Part shown: in pieces, positions 1-6,800 of the stretch
Position numbering within the stretch: position 1 is the first letter of the stretch
Layout of the letters: every line of letters starts with the position of its first letter
From: DATGKR01 sp035294565
Lineage (GTDB): Bacteria; Actinomycetota; Acidimicrobiia; Acidimicrobiales; Palsa-688
Direction of reading: 5' to 3'
DNA length: 15,424 nucleotides
NCBI GenBank assembly: GCA_035294565.1
Contig: DATGKR010000195.1
Location: 1-15,424, forward strand
Notes under the pieces: model-generated
The model's database searches: none
Told to the model about the DNA's origin: nothing
What the model saw: the letters and a program-made list of their open reading frames with translations, nothing else
Translations under genes and position numbers: made by a program

Positions 1-425
1 ACCCGGGTGAGCACCCCGTCGCGCAGGTCCAGCACCCGCCGTCCCGATGGGAGGCCTTCGACCAGTGGCAGGGAACACCAGCCCGGCAGGGCCATCAGCG
101 TCTCGGTGACGTCGGGCGCCGGCCGGTAGAGCCCTGCGACCAGCACCCCCGCGGCGGCGTCGCCGTGGTCCTCCAGTACGCCGAGGGTTCCGATCGTCCC
201 GTCTGCCACACACAAGAGCGACCCGGCGGCCCTGCCCTTCGGGTCGTCTACGTCCCCCTCCTCCTCGCCGATCGCCACGCACCAGGCGGGGTCCTCCTCT
301 CGCGCCGGACCCAGGCCGGCGGGGAGAGGACGCCCCCCTGCCACGGGCGGTGCGGGCTCGAGGCCCTCCATGGGCCTGAAGTCGGGTGAATCCCCCGGGG
401 CGGCGAGCGGGGGCGCCCCGCTCAC
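1..425 (-). CDS. GH65-like protein, N-terminal part (runs off left edge)
   Basis: Reading the minus strand gives an open frame of about 141 residues from GTG 425 to the window edge. Residues ~67-141 contain GSLLCVADGTIGTLG, VLVAGLYRP and RRVLDLRDGVLTR. These resemble the N-terminal beta-sandwich of glycoside hydrolase family 65 (maltose, trehalose or kojibiose phosphorylase type), where a short ESL..ADG..GTRG stretch is followed by a loop to an LDLR.G.L segment. The catalytic barrel would lie outside the window, so phosphorylase activity cannot be judged. Start choice: GTG 425 overlaps the upstream stop as GTGA, which suggests translational coupling. ATG 371 is an in-frame alternative 18 codons later. 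Neither has a clear Shine-Dalgarno. The first ~45 residues are Pro/Gly/Ala-rich and look non-conserved. The family call is from motif resemblance only. Confidence 0.55.
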   Translation of the reverse strand, partial: MSGAPPLAAPGDSPDFRPMEGLEPAPPVAGGRPLPAGLGPAREEDPAWCVAIGEEEGDVDDPKGRAAGSLLCVADGTIGTLGVLEDHGDAAAGVLVAGLYRPAPDVTETLMALPGWCSLPLVEGLPSGRRVLDLRDGVLTR

Positions 426-880
426 GACGCCAGGTGCGTCGCCTGCAGGGCCGCCCTTCCGAGCCGTCGGCCGGTGACCACGTCGGACCGGATGCGCACG
501 AAGTGCTCGCCGGGTTCGGCCACCCTCGGGACGGGGAGCCGGTAGCTGCCATCTGCCGGCTCGATCGGCTGGGCGAGACCCCGGACCAGCACGCTCCACG
601 TCCGGCCGTTCTCCACTCCTTCGACCTCGAAGGCGACCAGCCGGCCGGCGATGTGCCTGAAGAGGCCCTCGCCGACTCGGATCACCACGTCCCCTTCGTT
701 GACGGCGTAGTCGACGGGCAGAACCGTCGGGGCGTCCGCCACCGAGTCGAGGGGATCGCCCGGCGGGGCCTCAGGCGCTATGCCCAGATGTCCAGGCCGG
801 TGCTCCTTGGCTCCGACCGCCAACAACCTCCGGCACTCGGGCAACCCGAGCACATCCGACCCTCGTTCGTCGATCCACAT
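422..880 (-). CDS. Pyridoxamine 5'-phosphate oxidase-like flavin-binding protein
   Basis: A 152-residue protein with the layout of the small PPOX split-barrel family (Pyridox_ox_2 type). An N-terminal helix, LGLPECRRLLA, is followed by strands TVLPVDYAVNEGDVVIRVGEG and RLVAFEVEGV, then WSVLVRGLAQPI. Family members usually bind FMN or F420 as dimers; the substrate is unknown. Start: ATG 880 puts the family's usual opening (MWIDERGSDVLGLPEC) at residue 1. The frame is open further upstream to 1042, but that stretch is low-complexity and overlaps the divergent gene. Between the first helix and the first conserved strand the segment is longer than usual (about 20 residues, rich in Pro, Ala and Asp), so this is a variant. 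It is the first gene of a two-gene minus-strand unit with the GH65-like gene, divergent from the glycosyltransferase across 121 bases. Confidence 0.72.
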   Translation of the reverse strand: MWIDERGSDVLGLPECRRLLAVGAKEHRPGHLGIAPEAPPGDPLDSVADAPTVLPVDYAVNEGDVVIRVGEGLFRHIAGRLVAFEVEGVENGRTWSVLVRGLAQPIEPADGSYRLPVPRVAEPGEHFVRIRSDVVTGRRLGRAALQATHLAS

Positions 881-1001
881 GCGACCATCGTCGCTTGGAC
901 GGGCGATGGCCGGCAGGGCCGAAGGACCCTTCCTGGCGCACCGTGGCGGGCCGGGACTTTCGGCCCTGCCGCCAAACCTGCCGGTGGGCGAGGATCGCCG
1001 C

Positions 1002-2177
1002 ATGACGCCGATCGCCGCCACCCGCCCGCCGGACGACGGCATGCGCGGCCGGGATCCGCTCCGGGTCGGGATCCTCGCTCCGCCGTGGCTGCCCGTGCCT
1101 CCCGCCGCTTACGGGGGCACCGAGAACGTGCTCGACGGCCTCGCCCGAGGCCTCCGCGCCGCAGGCCACCAGGTCCTGCTGTTCTCCACCGGCGACTCGA
1201 CCTGCCCGGTCCCCCGCTCGTGGACCTTCGAAAGGTCGATCGGCGTGGAAGGCGGGCCGGCTGCCGAAGTGCGCCAGGCGATTGACGGCTACCGGGCGTT
1301 GCGCGCCGCCGGCGTGGACGTGGTGCACGACCACACGCTGGCCGGCCCGCTCTACGCCGGCTGGTTTTCCGACCTGGCGGTCGTCACCACCAACCACGGC
1401 CCATTCGACCGGAACCTCGCCGGGTTCTACCAGGCGGTCTCCGAGCGGACAGCGGTCATCGCCATCTCCGCCAACCAGGCCTCCACCGCCCCTCCCGGCA
1501 CGGTCACCGCCGTCGTCCACCACGGCGTGGACGTCGAGCGCATCCCGGTCGGCTCGGGCGACGGCGGCTACGCCGCGTTCGTGGGGCGCATGCACCCCGA
1601 CAAGGGGGTGGACCGAGCGATCACCGTGGCCCAGGGGGCGGGGATCCCGCTGCTGATCGCCGCCAAGATGAGCGAACCCCACGAGCGGGAGTACTTCGAC
1701 TCGGTGGTGGCCCCCCGCCTCGGCGGTGGAATCGAGTACCTGGGGGAGGTGTCCCGCGCCGAGAAGTTCGAGCTGCTCGGCGCCGCTACCTGCCTGCTCA
1801 ACCCGATCCGCTGGGCGGAACCGTTCGGGATGGTCATGATCGAGTCGCTGGCCTGCGGCACCCCTGTGGTGGCCACACCGGCCGGCTCGGCCCCCGAGAT
1901 CGTGAGCCCCGGCGAGACCGGCTACCTCTGCTCCGACGCCGCTGCGCTGATCGACGCGATCCCTCGTGCCGCCGGCCTCGACCGGGGCCGCTGCCGGGCA
2001 GACGCTGCGGTCCGCTTCTCCGCGGCGCGCATGGCAGCCGACCACGTACGCGTCTACCGGGCGGCCATCGCCGCCCGCAGCTCAACGGGCAGGACGGGCC
2101 CTCCCCGGGCGCCGGCCGAGGTCGGCCTGCTCGCGTCATCCGGGAGGCACCGGGCTGCCGCAGGCTCGGCGGCGTAG
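1002..2177 (+). CDS. GT4-family (GT-B fold) glycosyltransferase
   Basis: A 391-residue retaining glycosyltransferase of the group 1 (GT4) type, which moves a sugar from a nucleotide sugar to an unknown acceptor. The N-terminal half opens with RVGILAPPWLPVPP and the glycine loop YGGTENV (residues ~37-43). The C-terminal nucleotide-sugar domain has FVGRMHPDKG and the EX7E motif EPFGMVMIE, with Glu273 and Glu281, followed by SLACGTPVVATPAGSAPEIV. No signal peptide or membrane segment is visible. Start: ATG 1002 has a GAGGA Shine-Dalgarno seven bases upstream. The frame is open back to 780, but that part is antisense to the PPOX-like gene. Another ATG lies at 1041. The gene ends in TAG directly followed by the ATG of the aminotransferase, so the two are probably co-transcribed. 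The sugar and product cannot be told from sequence. Confidence 0.85.
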   Translation: MTPIAATRPPDDGMRGRDPLRVGILAPPWLPVPPAAYGGTENVLDGLARGLRAAGHQVLLFSTGDSTCPVPRSWTFERSIGVEGGPAAEVRQAIDGYRALRAAGVDVVHDHTLAGPLYAGWFSDLAVVTTNHGPFDRNLAGFYQAVSERTAVIAISANQASTAPPGTVTAVVHHGVDVERIPVGSGDGGYAAFVGRMHPDKGVDRAITVAQGAGIPLLIAAKMSEPHEREYFDSVVAPRLGGGIEYLGEVSRAEKFELLGAATCLLNPIRWAEPFGMVMIESLACGTPVVATPAGSAPEIVSPGETGYLCSDAAALIDAIPRAAGLDRGRCRADAAVRFSAARMAADHVRVYRAAIAARSSTGRTGPPRAPAEVGLLASSGRHRAAAGSAA

Positions 2178-3578
2178 ATGCGGGTAGCTTCGAGGTCGGT
2201 GAGCATCCCGCCGGTCCCTCTCGTCGGCGACGGGACGCCCGTGCCCTGCGTGGACGGAGCGGAACGGCCGTACCTGTCTCTCGACGCGGCCGCTTCCACC
2301 TCGGCGCTGCCCGCCGTTTGGGATCGTGTGCAGCAGTTCCTTCCCTGGTACTCGAGCGTCCATCGGGGTGCCGGGCAAAAGTCCCGCCTCTCGACCGCCG
2401 CCTACGAGGACGCCAGAGACGCGGCGCTCGTCTTCGCCGGGCGGGCCGGGCGCGACGACGTGGCGATCATCTGCCGGAACACCACCGAGGCGCTCAACCA
2501 CCTCGCCTACCGGCTGCGCCTGGGTCCTCGCGACGTGGTCGTGACGACCGTCGTCGAGCACCACGCCAACCTGCTCCCCTGGGGCCGGGTGGCCTCGTGC
2601 CGCTACGTCGAATGCGGGGCCGACGGCACCTTCAGCGTCGCCGACGTCGAAGCCGCCCTCGACACCTCCCCCAGGCCCGCCCTCCTCTCGGTCACCGGCG
2701 CCTCCAACGTCACCGGCTGGCTGCCGCCCCTCGACGAGCTCATCGAAGCCGCCCACCGCCGGGATGTGCCCGTCGTCGTCGACGCCGCCCAGCTCGCCCC
2801 CCACCGCCGCCTGCCCCGGGACGCCGAGTTCGTCGCGTTCAGCGGCCACAAGCTCTACGCGCCGTTCGGGGCCGGGGTCCTGATCGGGCCGCGGTCGGCC
2901 TTCACCGACGGTGACCCGTTCCTCGCTGGGGGCGGAGCGGTCGACCTGGTCGACCTCGGCGAGGTTGTGTGGACCGAACCACCCGAACGGGAGGAGGCGG
3001 GGTCTCCCAACGTGGTGGGAGCCGTGGCCCTGCACGCTGCGCTCGACGCTCTCTGCGAGATCGGCTTCGAGTCGCTCGCCGCCCACGACCACCGCCTTGC
3101 CCGGCGACTGCGCGAAGGGCTTCGCTCCACCCCCGGCGTGCACCTGCTCGGGCCCGACCCCGGTGTCGAGACCCTTCCGGTGGCCACGTTCACCGTGGAG
3201 GGGGTGCCGCACGCCCTCGTCGCCGCCCGCCTGGCGGCCGAGGAGGCCATCGGGGTCCGCCACGGCTGCTTCTGCGCCCACCCCTACCTCGTCCGCCTGC
3301 TCGGCCTGTCGGACGCGGAGGTGGCCGCCTACCGCGACGAGGTGCGCCGGGGAGACCGCACCCGGATGCCCGGGGCGGTCCGAGCCAGCTGCGGGATCAA
3401 CACCACCGACGCGGACCTGGAGCGGCTCCTCGCCGCAGTCGCCCGGATCGCCGGCGGTGAGCAGCCACCGGTCGCCTACCACCAGGACCCGCGCACCGGC
3501 GACTTCTTCCCGGTCCAGGAGGCCGGCGTCTGGCCGTCCGAGCCCGGCGGGCGCGGCGGGGCCTGCTCACCGGGCTGA
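2178..3578 (+). CDS. Class V aminotransferase, cysteine-desulfurase-like
   Basis: A 466-residue PLP enzyme of fold type I, related to SufS/CsdA. The Schiff-base lysine is Lys225 in FSGHKLYAPFG. The PLP aspartate is in PVVVDAAQLAPH, and NTTEALNH forms the phosphate-side loop. The segment GVRHGCFCAHPYL (Cys364, Cys366) sits where SufS has its persulfide cysteine in a GHHCAQP-type loop, with Cys366 aligning to it. Near the C terminus VRASCGINTT replaces the usual VRASLG.YNT. This suggests a cysteine desulfurase or a related lyase, but the substrate is not settled. The last ~35 residues form a Pro/Gly-rich tail outside the fold. Start: ATG 2178 abuts the glycosyltransferase stop. GTG 2199 is an alternative. 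Neither has a convincing Shine-Dalgarno. No iron-sulfur assembly genes are nearby. Confidence 0.82.
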   Translation: MRVASRSVSIPPVPLVGDGTPVPCVDGAERPYLSLDAAASTSALPAVWDRVQQFLPWYSSVHRGAGQKSRLSTAAYEDARDAALVFAGRAGRDDVAIICRNTTEALNHLAYRLRLGPRDVVVTTVVEHHANLLPWGRVASCRYVECGADGTFSVADVEAALDTSPRPALLSVTGASNVTGWLPPLDELIEAAHRRDVPVVVDAAQLAPHRRLPRDAEFVAFSGHKLYAPFGAGVLIGPRSAFTDGDPFLAGGGAVDLVDLGEVVWTEPPEREEAGSPNVVGAVALHAALDALCEIGFESLAAHDHRLARRLREGLRSTPGVHLLGPDPGVETLPVATFTVEGVPHALVAARLAAEEAIGVRHGCFCAHPYLVRLLGLSDAEVAAYRDEVRRGDRTRMPGAVRASCGINTTDADLERLLAAVARIAGGEQPPVAYHQDPRTGDFFPVQEAGVWPSEPGGRGGACSPG

Positions 3579-3621
3579 CCGGCGGCGCCGACAGGTCCGT
3601 CGCCGCGCCCTGTTACCGGTC
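3577..3621. terminator. Candidate bidirectional hairpin between convergent genes
   Basis: The convergent ends of the aminotransferase and anti-sigma genes are only 34 bases apart. An inverted repeat spans the junction: GACCGG (3577-3582) and CGGCG (3583-3587) face CGCCG (3601-3605) and CCGGTC (3616-3621). The right side carries about ten unpaired bases. There is no T-run on either side, so if it terminates it is not a classical intrinsic terminator. Confidence 0.3.
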
Positions 3622-4311
3622 GAGGGTCACGTCCAGGAGCGCCGCCCCGGAGACCGTCTGGACGACGAGCGAGTCCAGCTGCGATGGTCGCAGGTCGCTG
3701 GCAACGTCGACCAGGGCGGCGTGGTCGGGCGTCGCCCCCCAACTTCCGATGGTCGCACGTTCCCCGTCTCTCCCGGTGACGACCGCCTCGCAGTCCTCCC
3801 CCGCCGGAAGCCCCCGCAACGACAGCTCCAGCTCGGTGCCCCACGGTTTGGGTAGCAGGGTCACCCGGCCGGCCAGGCCGGGTGACGGGGCCTCTGCTCG
3901 CAGCTGGTAGGCGGTTCCAGCCTTCGGGGGAGAAGCCAGTATCGGGGCCACGGCAAAGGCGGCCGCCACGACCGCCGCGGCGGCTGTCGCGGCCGTAGCT
4001 GCCCGTAGGCGGCGGAGACGCCGGCGGGAAGCGTCCTCGATCTGCCCGGCTCGCGCCAGCAGCGCGCTGAGCAGCCGATCCGGAGGGTCCGCAGGCACGG
4101 AGCCGGTCTGCTCGGCGCCGAACGCCCGAGCGGCGAGTTCTTCCCTGCCCAGGCGCCCGAGCAGACCGGGCAGCGCGGCGAGCTCAACCAGTTCGGCCCG
4201 GCAGGCCTCGCAGAGCTTCAAGTGGCCCTCCAGTTCGGCGCGCGCCGCCGGGCCGAGCGAACCGGTCAGGTAGGAGCCGAGCGAGAGTCGCAGCTCGTCG
4301 TGGTCTGTCAT
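3613..4311 (-). CDS. Zinc-binding transmembrane anti-sigma factor
   Basis: A 232-residue protein with the ZAS (zinc-binding anti-sigma) motif HLKLCEAC (His30, Cys34, Cys37, Hx3Cx2C) in an N-terminal cytosolic domain. One membrane helix follows at ~104-127 (Ala/Val-rich, after an RRRLRRLR stretch). The C-terminal ~100 residues would lie outside the membrane and resemble the beta-rich outer domain of actinobacterial anti-sigma factors (WGTELELSLRGLPAGEDC). It should hold the upstream-encoded ECF sigma factor inactive until a cell-envelope signal is sensed. Start: ATG 4311 overlaps the sigma stop codon as ATGA, so translation is coupled; the ZAS motif sits at the usual distance from this start. 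The frame is open further upstream, but only as a shadow of the sigma gene. Confidence 0.88.
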   Translation of the reverse strand: MTDHDELRLSLGSYLTGSLGPAARAELEGHLKLCEACRAELVELAALPGLLGRLGREELAARAFGAEQTGSVPADPPDRLLSALLARAGQIEDASRRRLRRLRAATAATAAAAVVAAAFAVAPILASPPKAGTAYQLRAEAPSPGLAGRVTLLPKPWGTELELSLRGLPAGEDCEAVVTGRDGERATIGSWGATPDHAALVDVASDLRPSQLDSLVVQTVSGAALLDVTLDR

Positions 4312-4850
4312 CGGACGTATCCCATCTCCTCGAGGATCGACCGCAGGGCACGGAGGGCATAAAAGGTCCGCGACTTGACCGTGCCCGGAGGGATCCCCAG
4401 CTTGGCAGCGGTCTCCTCGACCGAGTGGCCGAGGTAGCTGGAGTAGTAGAGGACCTGGCGGTGCTCGTGGGTGAGGAGCGCCAGGGCGTCCGCCAACGCC
4501 CAGGTCTCGACGGCGCGCTCCACCTCGTCGGGGCCGGCGACCTCCGCGAGGCTCTCCGGGCCCGAGACACGCGGCCGGGCCGCGTCCCGGCGCCAGCCGT
4601 CGGTCAGGTAGTTGCGCACAACGGTGAACAGCCACGCCCGGGCCGAGCCGTGACCGCCGGCGACAGCCTCGGGGTGCTGCCAGGCCCGCAGGAGCGCTTC
4701 GGCTACCGCTTCCTCCGCACGGTCGCGGTCCCCCGAAAGGCGGAGGGCGAAGGCGAAGAGGGCGCCGGCGTACTCGTCGTGGAGCGCCACGAGGAGTCGC
4801 TCGGCCAGCGGAGGAGAGGTGGCCGAGCCCCGAGCATCACCCCGGCCCAC
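4308..4850 (-). CDS. ECF-family RNA polymerase sigma factor (SigL-like)
   Basis: A 180-residue sigma-70 family protein with only regions 2 and 4. Region 2 runs from LLVALHDEYAGALFAFALRL to ARAWLFTVVRNYLTDGWRR. Region 4 has a helix-turn-helix in HSVEETAAKLGIPPGTVKSRTFYALRALR. The ending RSILEEMGY is typical of the SigL-like ECF group that pairs with ZAS membrane anti-sigma factors, and such a gene follows with a four-base overlap. Start: GTG 4850 is chosen because GGAGG (4860-4856) lies five bases upstream. GTG 4856 would overlap that Shine-Dalgarno. A promoter-like TGAACG-N16-CGTTGT lies 36 bases upstream, consistent with self-activation, as is common for ECF factors. Confidence 0.9.
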   Translation of the reverse strand: MGRGDARGSATSPPLAERLLVALHDEYAGALFAFALRLSGDRDRAEEAVAEALLRAWQHPEAVAGGHGSARAWLFTVVRNYLTDGWRRDAARPRVSGPESLAEVAGPDEVERAVETWALADALALLTHEHRQVLYYSSYLGHSVEETAAKLGIPPGTVKSRTFYALRALRSILEEMGYVR

Positions 4851-4855
4851 CGACA

Positions 4856-4860
4856 CCTCC
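4856..4860 (-). promoter_or_regulatory. Shine-Dalgarno GGAGG of the sigma gene
   Basis: GGAGG on the minus strand, with a five-base spacer to GTG 4850. It decides between two in-frame GTG codons: the upstream one (4856) is part of GGAGGTG itself and so is too close to be used. Confidence 0.65.
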
Positions 4861-4885
4861 GTGTCGCGCAGCGCTCACGGGTCTT

Positions 4886-4913
4886 ACAACGCAGGCCCGG
4901 GGGCAGCCGTTCA
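4886..4913 (-). promoter_or_regulatory. Candidate ECF promoter of the sigma/anti-sigma operon
   Basis: On the minus strand TGAACG (4913-4908) is followed by exactly 16 bases and then CGTTGT (4891-4886). The published pattern for M. tuberculosis SigL-type promoters is TGAACC-N16-CGT. Transcription would begin near 4880-4877, giving a leader of about 25-30 bases that includes the Shine-Dalgarno. This fits autoregulation by the encoded sigma factor. It is a motif match only. Confidence 0.5.
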
Positions 4914-4923
4914 CCGAACCGAT

Positions 4924-4951
4924 TGAACCATCCGTCCCGTCGCTGCGTAGC
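4924..4951 (+). promoter_or_regulatory. Candidate ECF promoter facing the MgtE-N/CBS gene
   Basis: On the plus strand TGAACC (4924-4929) is followed by exactly 16 bases and then CGTAGC (4946-4951). It has the same element and spacing as the promoter facing the sigma gene, in the opposite direction and ten bases away. Transcription would start near 4958 and give a leader of about 125 bases to ATG 5084. It links the downstream gene to the sigma factor by motif, not by proof. Confidence 0.45.
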
Positions 4952-5070
4952 CGTCGTCTGGACGGACCGGGCCGGTCCCCCACCAGTGCGGCCGGCGCCG
5001 CTTCGAAGCACCGGGCGTGCGGAGCGGGTCGCTCAGCCGCGGCAAACGAGACGAGGTCGCCGTCGGGAGT

Positions 5071-5084
5071 TACGCTCGCGGGCA
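5071..5084 (+). promoter_or_regulatory. Candidate -10 box for a leaderless start
   Basis: TACGCT (5071-5076) fits the actinobacterial -10 pattern TAnnnT and ends seven bases before ATG 5084. The transcript would then begin at the start codon itself. No -35 box is clear. The only Shine-Dalgarno-like run nearby (GGGAG, 5065-5069) is 14 bases from the ATG, too far for usual use, which favours a leaderless mRNA. Confidence 0.3.
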
Positions 5085-6367
5085 TGACAGATGTGCAGAA
5101 GTCGGAGCCTCCAAGTACCGCCGTGGAGGTGATGCACCTGTCCTGCCTGCTCGGCAGCCAGGTGAAAGCCTCCGACGGACAGCCTGCCGGGAAGCTGTCT
5201 GACGTGATCGTCCGCCTGGGCGACGGGGGCTACCCGCCGCTCACCGGCGTGGTCGTGAACATCGCCGGTCAGGAGCGTTTCGCGCACATCCACGACGTCG
5301 CCCGCCTCGACTGCGACGAGGTCCGCCTGTCGACAGACGCCGGCCGGCTCGGCCCTTTCGAGCGTCGGCCGGGGGAGGTGCTGCTCGCCAAGGACGTCGC
5401 CGGCCGCCACCTCATCCACCTAAAAGGCGCCCGGCTGGTGCGGGCGAACGAGATCGAGCTCGCCTGCGTGGGAGGCAGGTGGGTGGTGATCGGCGTGGAC
5501 CCCACGTCCAAACCGGTCCTGCGCCGGCTTCTTCCCCGCTCCGCTCGGACCCGGGTCAAGGGGGGAGGGGTCGTCGACTGGGCGGAGATAGAGCCTTTCG
5601 TGTCCCACGTGCCGACCGCCCGGCTGCGGATCCCGCTGCGCAAGCTGGCCCGGCTCCATCCGGCCCAGCTGGCGGACCTGGTGGAGGCAGCGTCGCACGA
5701 GGAGGGCGAGGAGATCATCGCCGCCGTCGGCGATGACCGCGAGCTCGAGGCGGACGTGTTCGAGGAGCTCGACATGGAGCACCAAGTGGAGTTCCTGCGC
5801 TCCAGGTCCGACGACGAAGCGGCCCGGGTTCTGGCTGCGATGGCCCCCGACGACGCCGTGGACCTCCTCGAGGAGCTGGACCAGGAGCGGCGCCTGCCGA
5901 TCCTGCAGCGCCTACCGGCAGCCCACCAGCGCAAGCTGCGCTCCCTGCTCAACTACAACCCCGAGACGGCCGGGGGGCTGATGAACCCCGACTTCGTCGC
6001 CGTGGCGGCGAGCAGCTCGGTCGAAGAGGCGCTGGCCGAGGTGAAAAGATCGCGAGTCGCCCCCGAGGCGGCGGGGGTGGTGCTCGTGACCGACGACGCC
6101 GGGCATCTCACCGGCAGCGTGCTGGCGGTGGAGCTGCTCCGGGCCAACGCAGCCGCGACGGTCGGCTCGGTCGCCCACCCTGACCCGGTCGCGGTGACGC
6201 CCGACGCCGACGTGCACGAGGTGTCGCGCGCGATGAGCGACTACAACCTGGCGATCCTGCCCGTGGTGGACGAGCAGCGGACGGTGCTGGGCCTGATCAG
6301 CGTGGACGACGTGCTCGAGCTGCTGCTGCCCGAGGGATGGCGGCGCCAGTACGGGATGACCGGCTAG
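5084..6367 (+). CDS. Soluble PRC-barrel / MgtE-N / CBS-pair protein (no membrane domain)
   Basis: A 427-residue protein. Residues ~18-145 look like two PRC-barrel units (LLGSQVKASDGQPAGKLSDV; LLAKDVAGRHLIHLKGARLV). Residues ~185-290 form a helical MgtE N-domain with acidic repeats (FEELDMEHQVEFLRS, MAPDDAVDLLEELD), leading to YNPETAGGLMNPDF, the MgtE junction to CBS domains. Two CBS domains follow at ~300-355 and ~358-415 (AILPVVDEQRTVLGLISVDDV). In MgtE channels the N-domain and CBS pair bind Mg2+ and close the pore. Here the frame stops at LLPEGWRRQYG, with no hydrophobic helices, so it cannot be a channel. It is more likely a Mg2+- or nucleotide-sensing regulator. Proteins of this shape are known in other actinobacteria, with function unproven. 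The next gene is an NRMT-type Mg2+ transporter behind a Mg2+ riboswitch, which supports a role in magnesium control. Confidence 0.85.
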   Translation: MTDVQKSEPPSTAVEVMHLSCLLGSQVKASDGQPAGKLSDVIVRLGDGGYPPLTGVVVNIAGQERFAHIHDVARLDCDEVRLSTDAGRLGPFERRPGEVLLAKDVAGRHLIHLKGARLVRANEIELACVGGRWVVIGVDPTSKPVLRRLLPRSARTRVKGGGVVDWAEIEPFVSHVPTARLRIPLRKLARLHPAQLADLVEAASHEEGEEIIAAVGDDRELEADVFEELDMEHQVEFLRSRSDDEAARVLAAMAPDDAVDLLEELDQERRLPILQRLPAAHQRKLRSLLNYNPETAGGLMNPDFVAVAASSSVEEALAEVKRSRVAPEAAGVVLVTDDAGHLTGSVLAVELLRANAAATVGSVAHPDPVAVTPDADVHEVSRAMSDYNLAILPVVDEQRTVLGLISVDDVLELLLPEGWRRQYGMTG

Positions 6368-6381
6368 AGGGTCGACAGCGC

Positions 6382-6413
6382 GCGGGGGCGGGACCCGTCT
6401 GAGCGACCCCCGC
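6382..6413 (+). terminator. Weak candidate hairpin after the MgtE-N/CBS gene
   Basis: GCGGGGG (6382-6388) can pair with CCCCCGC (6407-6413) across an 18-base loop, starting 14 bases after the stop codon. There is no T-run. It lies where the -35 region of the following TATACT box would be, so it could also be part of that promoter region. Confidence 0.3.
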
Positions 6414-6420
6414 AGGGGGG

Positions 6421-6426
6421 TATACT
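6421..6426 (+). promoter_or_regulatory. -10 box of the M-box leader transcript
   Basis: TATACT matches the sigma-70 -10 consensus at five of six bases and stands out as AT-rich in this GC-rich DNA. Transcription would start near 6433, a few bases before the riboswitch aptamer. No good -35 hexamer is seen at 16-18 bases (the region reads GTCTGAG). The leader and transporter thus appear to have their own promoter, separate from the upstream gene. Confidence 0.55.
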
Positions 6427-6437
6427 CGAAGCGCAGT

Positions 6438-6600
6438 CGCACCTCGTTCGGTGAGGCGTCTGTCCGGACATAGGCCGCTGGCCCCACCTGTCGAGAGACA
6501 CTCCGGGCCAGAACAGTCTTCCCCGAGCTAAGGGGTGGATCGAAGCGGCTGACCCTCCAGGGTCTACGCCGGGCAGTGCCAAAGCTCTTACGAGGGGGTG
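6438..6600 (+). promoter_or_regulatory. M-box (ykoK) Mg2+-sensing riboswitch aptamer
   Basis: The stretch keeps the hallmark pieces of the M-box leader in order. TCGTTCGGTGAGGC begins at 6444. Next come GGACATAGGCCGCTG (6466-6480), CTGTCGAGAGAC near 6487-6498 and GGGCCAGAACAG. It closes with AGTGCCAAAGCTCTTACGAGG, which ends at 6595. The outer stem pairs CCTCGT (6442-6447) with ACGAGG (6590-6595). M-boxes fold when Mg2+ is high and turn the downstream gene off, by early termination or by hiding the ribosome site. Here the downstream gene is an NRMT-type transporter, an expected Mg2+-uptake target. Confidence 0.9.
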
Positions 6601-6604
6601 CATC

Positions 6605-6636
6605 CCGGACGACCGGATACAACCCGGGTCGTCCGG
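6605..6636 (+). promoter_or_regulatory. Perfect 10-bp hairpin just after the M-box (possible expression platform)
   Basis: CCGGACGACC (6605-6614) and GGTCGTCCGG (6627-6636) are exact reverse complements with a 12-base loop. The hairpin starts ten bases after the 3' strand of the aptamer's closing stem. Its place fits a terminator or anti-terminator arm. It lacks a U-run, so Rho-dependent or translational control is also possible. Confidence 0.5.
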
Positions 6637-6765
6637 CCCCGACGCCCCCGGTGCGGCAGCCCGCCGGCCGCAGCGCCGACGGAGAACCACTGGAACGACC
6701 AAGGAGCATCGCTGAGCGCCGAGAGAGGGACACCTCACCAACCTGCGGCGCCCCCAGCCATCCCG

Positions 6766-6797
6766 GTTCCGGCCGGCTGAGCCGGCCCCCCCGGAAC
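6766..6797 (+). repeat. Long GC hairpin in the transporter leader
   Basis: GTTCCGG (6766-6772) pairs with CCGGAAC (6791-6797). Inside it CCGGC (6773-6777) pairs with GCCGG (6781-6785) over a three-base loop, leaving a short C-run bulge on the right side. It lies ~65 bases before the start codon. It may be part of the regulatory leader or a processing or stability element. Confidence 0.45.
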
Positions 6798-6800
6798 GCA

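Noticed and set aside
386..1285. Plus-strand open frame of 299 codons
   Set aside because: Arg/Pro-rich translation without motifs. It is antisense to the PPOX-like gene and out of frame with the glycosyltransferase.
771..2045. Minus-strand open frame of 424 codons
   Set aside because: Antisense to the glycosyltransferase, whose EX7E motif and domain order are clear. Its left end overlaps the real PPOX-like gene in another frame.
2136..3482. Long minus-strand open frame (448 codons) opposite the aminotransferase
   Set aside because: It is antisense to a clearly recognisable PLP enzyme. Its translation is low-complexity (Gly/Val/Asp/Arg-rich) with no domain signature, the usual shadow in high-GC DNA.
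5084..6367. Calling the MgtE-like protein a magnesium channel, or a truncated mgtE pseudogene
   Set aside because: There are no hydrophobic helices. The protein ends cleanly after the second CBS domain and has an added PRC-barrel N terminus, and no remnant of an MgtE pore domain follows before the next promoter.
6598..6780. Possible 60-codon leader peptide in the transporter 5' region
   Set aside because: It begins in the closing stem of the M-box and has no Shine-Dalgarno. The Pro/Arg/Ala-rich composition fits a random frame, and an AAGGAG at 6701 has no start codon at a usable distance.
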